A program made the translations under genes and the position numbers. This document shows positions 59,253-64,000 of a stretch of 64,000 nucleotides of DNA, in pieces. Positions within the stretch are counted from its first letter, which is position 1, and every line of letters begins with the position of its first letter. The notes under the pieces are model-generated. The model worked only from the letters and a program-made list of their open reading frames with translations, ran no database searches and had not been told where the DNA came from. This DNA comes from Cephalotrichum gorgonifer (taxonomy: Eukaryota; Ascomycota; Sordariomycetes; Microascales; Microascaceae). The stretch is from assembly GCA_900312665.1 (NCBI GenBank), contig ONZQ02000002.1, forward strand, positions 2,331,198 to 2,395,197, read 5' to 3'.

Positions 59253-59705
59253 TCACTATTCTTACCTTGAGTGGTTTCCAGGGAAAGAAACAAGAGAGGG
59301 TTAGTAACAAAGAAGTTTGTCAGAGATGGTGATACATTGATATTTATATAGGGGTATTGTGTATGTATATGCAAGTTTTCTTGTTCTTTATCAATGCGCT
59401 ATCCGAATGAGTGGTTCCCATTTTTCCGAGCCCGTGACCCATGCTACCGAACCGATAACCCGTATAAACTCCGTGGTGTTGAAAAGTAATCACCCGCCAA
59501 ACTCAAGGAAACCGAAACTAGAAATGGAAGAGCTGAATGTGCGCTGTGTCTGCCATGTCCTCTGAGACTGCCCAGGGCACAAAGTATCGAGGGTGGCTGT
59601 CAGGTGGCCGAGTCAAGTTTTGGCCGTACGATGCACTCGCCCCCCTCTCTTCCCTCACTTTCCCCCCGCGAAACCTGCTCAACGCCGCCGTCCCTAAGGC
59701 CTGTC
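59253..59705. other. Convergent intergenic region
   Basis: No gene seen; 3' untranslated sequence of ram2 and the Mtr2-like gene is expected here. AT-rich at 59,335-59,400. Confidence 0.4.
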
Positions 59706-60296
59706 CTACAGGGTCCTCAGGTTCTGCGACAAGATGACCCACCTCCTCAGATTCCTCGGCGCATTCCTCGCCATGGCCTCCCAGTTCGGCACCAGGACGA
59801 AGACCTCGCTGAAGCCCTTCTTGACGGCGTCCCTCCCCTTGCCGAAGGTGACGCGGCCCGTGACCTGCACGAGGAGGCTCATCTTGGACCCGTTCCTGTC
59901 GGCGCTCGCGCCGCCGGTGGGGCCCGGGGGCGCGGCGAGGTTGAAGGCCGGGTTGATGGAGTGGGCGTCGAAGGACTCGACCTCGAAGCGCGGGGAGCCG
60001 TGGGCGGACAGGAGCTTCGCGTAGGAGGCCGGGTCGGGGTGTGGGGTGCCGTTTATGGAGATGTCCGGGGGTAGGGGGGCGGCGTTGTAGGCCTTTGAGG
60101 AGGTGGTGTAGAAGGGGTGGAGGGGGAAGGAGTTGGTGAGGGCGTGGTAGAAGGCTTCGACGAAGGCTTGGGCGCCTGGATGGGAGGGAGGGTTAGTTTC
60201 ATGAGGCTTGGGACCTGGGACTCGGGTTGGGGTTTTGGGGGACGGACCTTCGCTGGTGACCCTGACTTGGGTCTCTTCGTTGGGGATAGACGACAT
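59706..60296 (-). CDS. mtr2: Mtr2-like mRNA export factor (NTF2 fold)
   Basis: Mtr2 pairs with Mex67 and carries mRNPs through nuclear pores. Two minus-strand exons, 60,296-60,248 and 60,175-59,706, give 172 residues, a usual size. The 72-bp intron has a GTCCGT donor, an ACTAAC branch site and a CAG acceptor. Splicing joins MSSIPNEETQVRVTSE to GAQAFVEAFYHALTN, a normal first helix of an NTF2-like domain. Later parts are DISINGT, FEVESFDAHSINP, a Gly/Ala-rich loop, KMSLLVQVTGRVTFGKGRD and the closing strands FSEVFVLVPNW and RWVILSQNLRTL. The name rests on pattern memory of fungal Mtr2; another small NTF2-like protein is possible. It is divergent from msm1. Confidence 0.72.
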   Translation of the reverse strand: MSSIPNEETQVRVTSEGPSPKTPTRVPGPKPHETNPPSHPGAQAFVEAFYHALTNSFPLHPFYTTSSKAYNAAPLPPDISINGTPHPDPASYAKLLSAHGSPRFEVESFDAHSINPAFNLAAPPGPTGGASADRNGSKMSLLVQVTGRVTFGKGRDAVKKGFSEVFVLVPNWEAMARNAPRNLRRWVILSQNLRTL

Positions 60297-60714
60297 CGCG
60301 GCGATGAGGAAGATCGCGATGACGAGGCGACGGCGGGTGGTAGGAGCCGAAATGTGGTGTTGTTCTGGGGGACAAAGCTAATGCGCTCCAATACTATATT
60401 GCCGCTGTTGCTATGTCGTCGCTGTGGTTGTTGTCGATCCAAGGGAGTTTGAGACTGGGAAAGCTTGAGGATGAATGGCGCCGCCAATGATGGTGGGGTG
60501 TGCCTGGCGCAGAATAAATCCTCACGCGCGCAAACCCACCGTCATCCTCCGTATCAATTCGCACTATGGTCCTTCCCACACAGTGGACCCTCAGAAGCTC
60601 CATATTTTTTCCCAGGCAAGCTAGAACTTGAATGCGTGATCACGAGACCTCGTGATTTATGCCTTTCCTTCGCAGCTTCGCAAAAGCGGGAAGATATGCC
60701 ATGATACCCTCCCA
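60297..60714. other. Divergent promoter region (Mtr2-like / msm1)
   Basis: 418 bp shared by two divergent genes. Two short upstream open frames lie just before the msm1 start (60,696-60,704 and 60,701-60,727). No other feature seen. Confidence 0.45.
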
Positions 60715-62818
60715 ATGCAGCTGTTAAGGATACCTACTTGCCGTGGGGCCCTCGGCCGACACCTGTCGAGCAGATGGGCCCCCTCGGCCAAGACGTGGGC
60801 GAAGTCGGGTAGCTTCCACCAGCGGCGGTGGAAGTCGTCTGAGTCCTCGAAGCCATACTATGTGACGACGCCCATCTTCTACGTCAACGCCTGTAAGGCC
60901 CGGCCCCTCCTCGCCTCCACAACCTCCCCCCCTTTGTCCCCTCTCCTACCCGGCGCGCCGGAGAGGCCTCTAGCTGACGTATGAGAATCGCGTTGAAACG
61001 CAACAGCTCCGCATGTCGGCCACGCACACTCCATGATCCTCGCCGACGTCTTCAAGCGGTTCCAGACCCTCCGGTCGCGCCGCGCGATCCTCTGCACCGG
61101 CACCGACGAGCACGGCATGAAGGTCCAGCGCTCCGCCCTCAAGGCCGGTCAGCCGCCGGGGGCCTTCTGCGACGCCAACGCGCAGAAGTTCCGCGACGTG
61201 GCGGAGTCGCTATCGCTCTCGGAGCACGACTTCATCCGCACCACGGACGAGCACCACGTCGCGGCCGTGCAGGAGTTTTGGAGGGAGCTGAGGGACCGGG
61301 ACCTGATCTACGAGACGACGCACAGGGGGTGGTACAGCGTCAGCGACGAGTGCTTCTACCCGGAGAGCATGATCCAGCGCGTCTTCGAGCCCGCCACCGG
61401 GAAGGTGGTCTTCTCCGCGACCGAGTCGGGGAGCGTGGTGGAGTGGGTCGAGGAGAGCAATTACCACTTCCGGATGACGGCCTTCAAGGATGATCTGCTG
61501 AAGTTCTACGCCGACAACCCGGAGTGGATCGTGCCGTCCCACAAGATGAAGGAGGTCGTCTCGTGGGTGGAGAACCACCTCGAGGACCTCTCCGTCTCGC
61601 GGCCCGCGAGCAGGCTCTCGTGGGGGATTCCCGTCCCCGACGACCCCTCGCAGACCGTCTACGTCTGGGTCGACGCCCTCGTGAACTACCTCAGCAACTT
61701 GGGGTACCCGGCCTGGAAGGGCGGGTCCATGCGGGCGAGCGGCTGGCCCGCCGACGTGCAGATCATCGGCAAGGACATACTCCGCTTCCACGGCGTGTAC
61801 TGGCCGGCCCTCCTCCTCGCCCTCGACATCCCGCCGCCGCAGCGCCTCCTGACGCACGCCCACTGGACCATCGGGGGGCGCAAGATTTCCAAATCGCTTG
61901 GCAACGGCGTGTCGCCCATCTTCGCCGCCGACAGGTTCGGCGCCGACACAATCCGCTTCTTCCTCATGCGGAAGGGCGCCATCCGCGACGACTCCATCTT
62001 CGAGAACAGCGAGGTGGCCAAGGTGTACAGGGTCGACCTGATGGGGACGTTTGGGAACCTGATGTCCCGGGTTACCAAGTCGGAGAAGTGGAGCGTCCAG
62101 GAAGCCGTAAAGGCGGAGACCGCGGCGGCCACGCCCGGGCCCTGTCCTATGGGACTAGAGACGCTTCGGGACGACGTGGCTGGGGAAATGGACGCCCTCC
62201 GGCCGGACAAGGCCCTCGCCGTGATAATGGATTCCCTGAAAGAGGTACGTAAACGTATTCATTGATGTTCCTTCTCAACTGGGCCTCTCCGCTTCTTCCC
62301 TTCCTTTTCTTTTCCTCTCATTATCCTCTTCGTTCCCCCCCTTGAAAAAAAAAAGGCTGTGTAGCTGACGGTTTCAGGGTAACAAATACATTGTGGCCTC
62401 CGAGCCCTGGAATCTACCAGCCAACCTCAACTTCGTAATCTTCACCCTATCCGAGGCCCTCCGCATTTCGTCCATACTACTCCTCCCGTACATGCCGGAC
62501 CGCGCCACGGAGGCGCTGGACCGGCTCGGCGTGGCGGCGGAGCGCCGCACGTTCGAGTACGCCGTCAAGGGTGCAGATGACAGTTACGGGGCGAAGCCTG
62601 AGGGGGTAGTGGACGCGAGAGGCCGTGAGGCGTCTCTCTTCCCGCCCCTGCCCTCGCAGGAGTTCAAGCCGGAGGATGGGGAGCCGCTCGTTCTAGAGAG
62701 GGAGGCGAAAAGGGAGGCGAAGAAGGCAGCGCAAAGAGAGAAGAGAGAGAAGAGGAGAGAGAAGAGGCAAGTGGAGAGGGAAGACCAGAATGGGGAGCAA
62801 CAGGAGGAGACAAAATAG
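60715..62818 (+). CDS. msm1: Mitochondrial methionyl-tRNA synthetase
   Basis: Charges mitochondrial tRNA(Met) with methionine in the matrix. Three exons, 60,715-60,892, 61,007-62,244 and 62,378-62,818, give 618 residues. The N-terminus, MQLLRIPTCRGALGRHLSSR, is a basic, acid-free presequence. Catalytic features are TTPIFYVNASPHVGHAHS, with the HIGH-equivalent HVGH built across intron 1; TDEHG; the Trp-rich WVDALVNYLSNLGYP; and GGRKISKSLGN with KISKS at residues 352-356. The anticodon-binding helices follow (NKYIVASEPWNLP). The C-terminal 45 residues are an unusual alternating Lys/Arg/Glu/Gln tail. Introns 1 and 3 have GCTGAC branch sites. Confidence 0.95.
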
Positions 62819-63329
62819 GAGCAAATGAGGACGGAGGGACGAGATAAACACATCCTGGAAGCGGAAGGCGAGCAGAAGTCTGCAGCGGCATCAGCGAGCT
62901 TAGGTTAGACAGACACGTATGTGCTTCGTTGGTGGCGGAGGCGGAACTGTAAGATGAAGTTGTAGAGATATGTACTATATGAAATTAGAAAAAACTATTT
63001 AAAACTCGCTCTGGTGCGAGGCCGGCTCCTGCATGTAGTGGAAAGACAGCCCGGGCATGCTCAGCAGAATAAAAAGGGGAAGGGGGGTTTTCAAGGCAAG
63101 GGGTTGGCTGGTGGTGTAAGTCGGTTCGGATCGAATCGACCTGAAGCTTTTTTGGCGCTTCTGTATCAGAGTCAAAAAACCTCATATACAAAACAAAAAC
63201 ACCACAAAACACCGACGACGACGACACGCCGAATCGCCCCCCAAGACGAATGTTTCCGCTCGTTAATAGGACCAATATTTATTATTCTAGGAGCTATTTG
63301 GCATAAACACCCAACACTCGACTTCCAGG
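62819..63329. other. Intergenic region between msm1 and the NAT9-like gene
   Basis: No gene seen. A/C-rich sequence at 63,175-63,235 probably belongs to the promoter or leader of the next gene. Confidence 0.4.
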
Positions 63330-64000
63330 ATGAAGTTCAACGAACATATCGGTATGCGTCATCCTGGCCCTCACACTCACTCTCTCCCCTCGGTGAAATA
63401 AACTCCAGCGCTAACAACAGAGCCTCTCTCTCTCCCTTCTCGCCCAGCCGTCTCAACTCCCCGCCTCCTCCTGGTGCCATATGAAGCGCACCACGTCCCG
63501 CGGTACCACACCTGGATGAAAGACCCCGTACGTCTCTCCTCTCTTCGGGGATGAGTGAGCGGCGAGTGAGTGGGGGAAGGGGATAGAAACAGTCGAAGGA
63601 AATCAAGAAAAGGGTTGCTAACTTGGGTGCGATCTAAAAAAGGAGATCCAAGAACTCACCGCCTCAGAACCCCTCTCCCTAGATGAAGAATACGAGAACC
63701 AGGTGGAGTGGAGGCAGAGCGGTGACAAGCTCACCTTCATCCTCTGCCTGCCCCGCCCCCAAACCCTTGCCTCAGATGGGGCGCCAGGAGTCGACAGCGC
63801 TGAGAGCGGGGGTGGGGCCGTCAGGGCAGGCGTAGACGACGCCGAGGACAGGATGGTAGGCGACATCAACCTCTTCATATACCCCGACCAGGAGGAGGAG
63901 GACTCCGACCGGTCTCCCGACGACGGCGGCGTGCGGAGGGTCTTCGGCGAGGTGGACGTCATGGTAGCTTCGTCCGAGCACAGGAGGAAGGGGCTAGGCA
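63330..64000 (+). CDS. N-acetyltransferase 9-like protein (GNAT), 3' end cut by window
   Basis: A GNAT-fold acetyltransferase of the NAT9 family. Exons seen are 63,330-63,351, 63,448-63,527 and 63,643 to the window end. The start gives MKFNEHIAVSTPRLLLVPY, joined over intron 1, then EAHHVPRYHTWMKDP and, over intron 2, EIQELTASEPLSLDEEYENQ, which is the conserved N-terminal pattern of this family. MVGDINLFIY and GEVDVMVASSEHRRKGLG follow; the last contains the start of the acetyl-CoA binding R/Q-x-x-G-x-G/A loop (RRKGLG). Residues about 75-110 form an Ala/Gly-rich insertion between the first strands. The C-terminal half lies outside the window. Confidence 0.88.

Noticed and set aside
1..64000. 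CRISPR arrays, prokaryotic operons, rRNA genes, insertion sequences, secondary-metabolite clusters
   Set aside because: None seen. The window is fungal nuclear DNA with spliced housekeeping genes; no regularly spaced repeats, 5S rRNA, transposase, or PKS, NRPS or terpene synthase motifs were found.

Overview
The window is nuclear DNA of a filamentous ascomycete, most likely a Sordariomycete. Genes carry short introns (about 50-290 bp) with GT...AG ends and CTAAC/CTGAC branch sites, third codon positions are GC-rich, and the gene set is fungal (Pfa3-type palmitoyltransferase, Mup1-type permease, Ste24, Ram2, Cym1). I assembled the exons by hand: splice sites were chosen so that the frame is kept and the family's conserved residues join up. 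Summed exon lengths are divisible by three for every complete gene.

Layout. 1-15,058 is a gene desert broken by a 20-N assembly gap at 12,689-12,708. It holds poly-C runs and many copies of the octamer TACTCGTA but no gene I can support. From 15 kb on the DNA is gene-dense: pfa3 (-), Mup1-like permease (+), ZW10/Dsl1-family tether (-), cytosolic-type M16C metalloprotease (+), ornithine decarboxylase (+), taxilin (-), Cym1/PreP presequence protease (+), PXB-DUF3818 protein (+), an 87-residue Ish1-like membrane protein (+), Ste24 CAAX protease (+), SNF2-RING helicase-like ATPase (-), ribosomal protein eL38 (+), a dimeric alpha-beta barrel protein (-), mevalonate kinase (+), prenyltransferase alpha subunit Ram2 (+), Mtr2-like mRNA export factor (-), mitochondrial methionyl-tRNA synthetase (+), and the first part of an NAT9-like acetyltransferase (+) cut by the window end.

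How the genes relate. This is core housekeeping sequence, not an accessory cluster. Some functions meet: Erg12 feeds the isoprenoid pool, Ram2 attaches the prenyl group and Ste24 processes the prenylated CAAX protein, all within 14.5 kb. Two M16C proteases lie 11 kb apart. The ZW10-like protein, taxilin and Pfa3 all act on membrane traffic.

The points most worth a second look are these. The M16C protease has an in-frame, ATG-free upstream extension that looks like a mitochondrial presequence, with an ACG in good context. The ODC gene has a long leader without any ATG. A single in-frame TAA separates the SNF2 protein from a similar acidic tail. Ram2 has about 180 extra N-terminal residues. The ZW10-like protein has a tryptophan-acidic repeat. 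The octamer TACTCGTA is strongly enriched in the gene-poor part.
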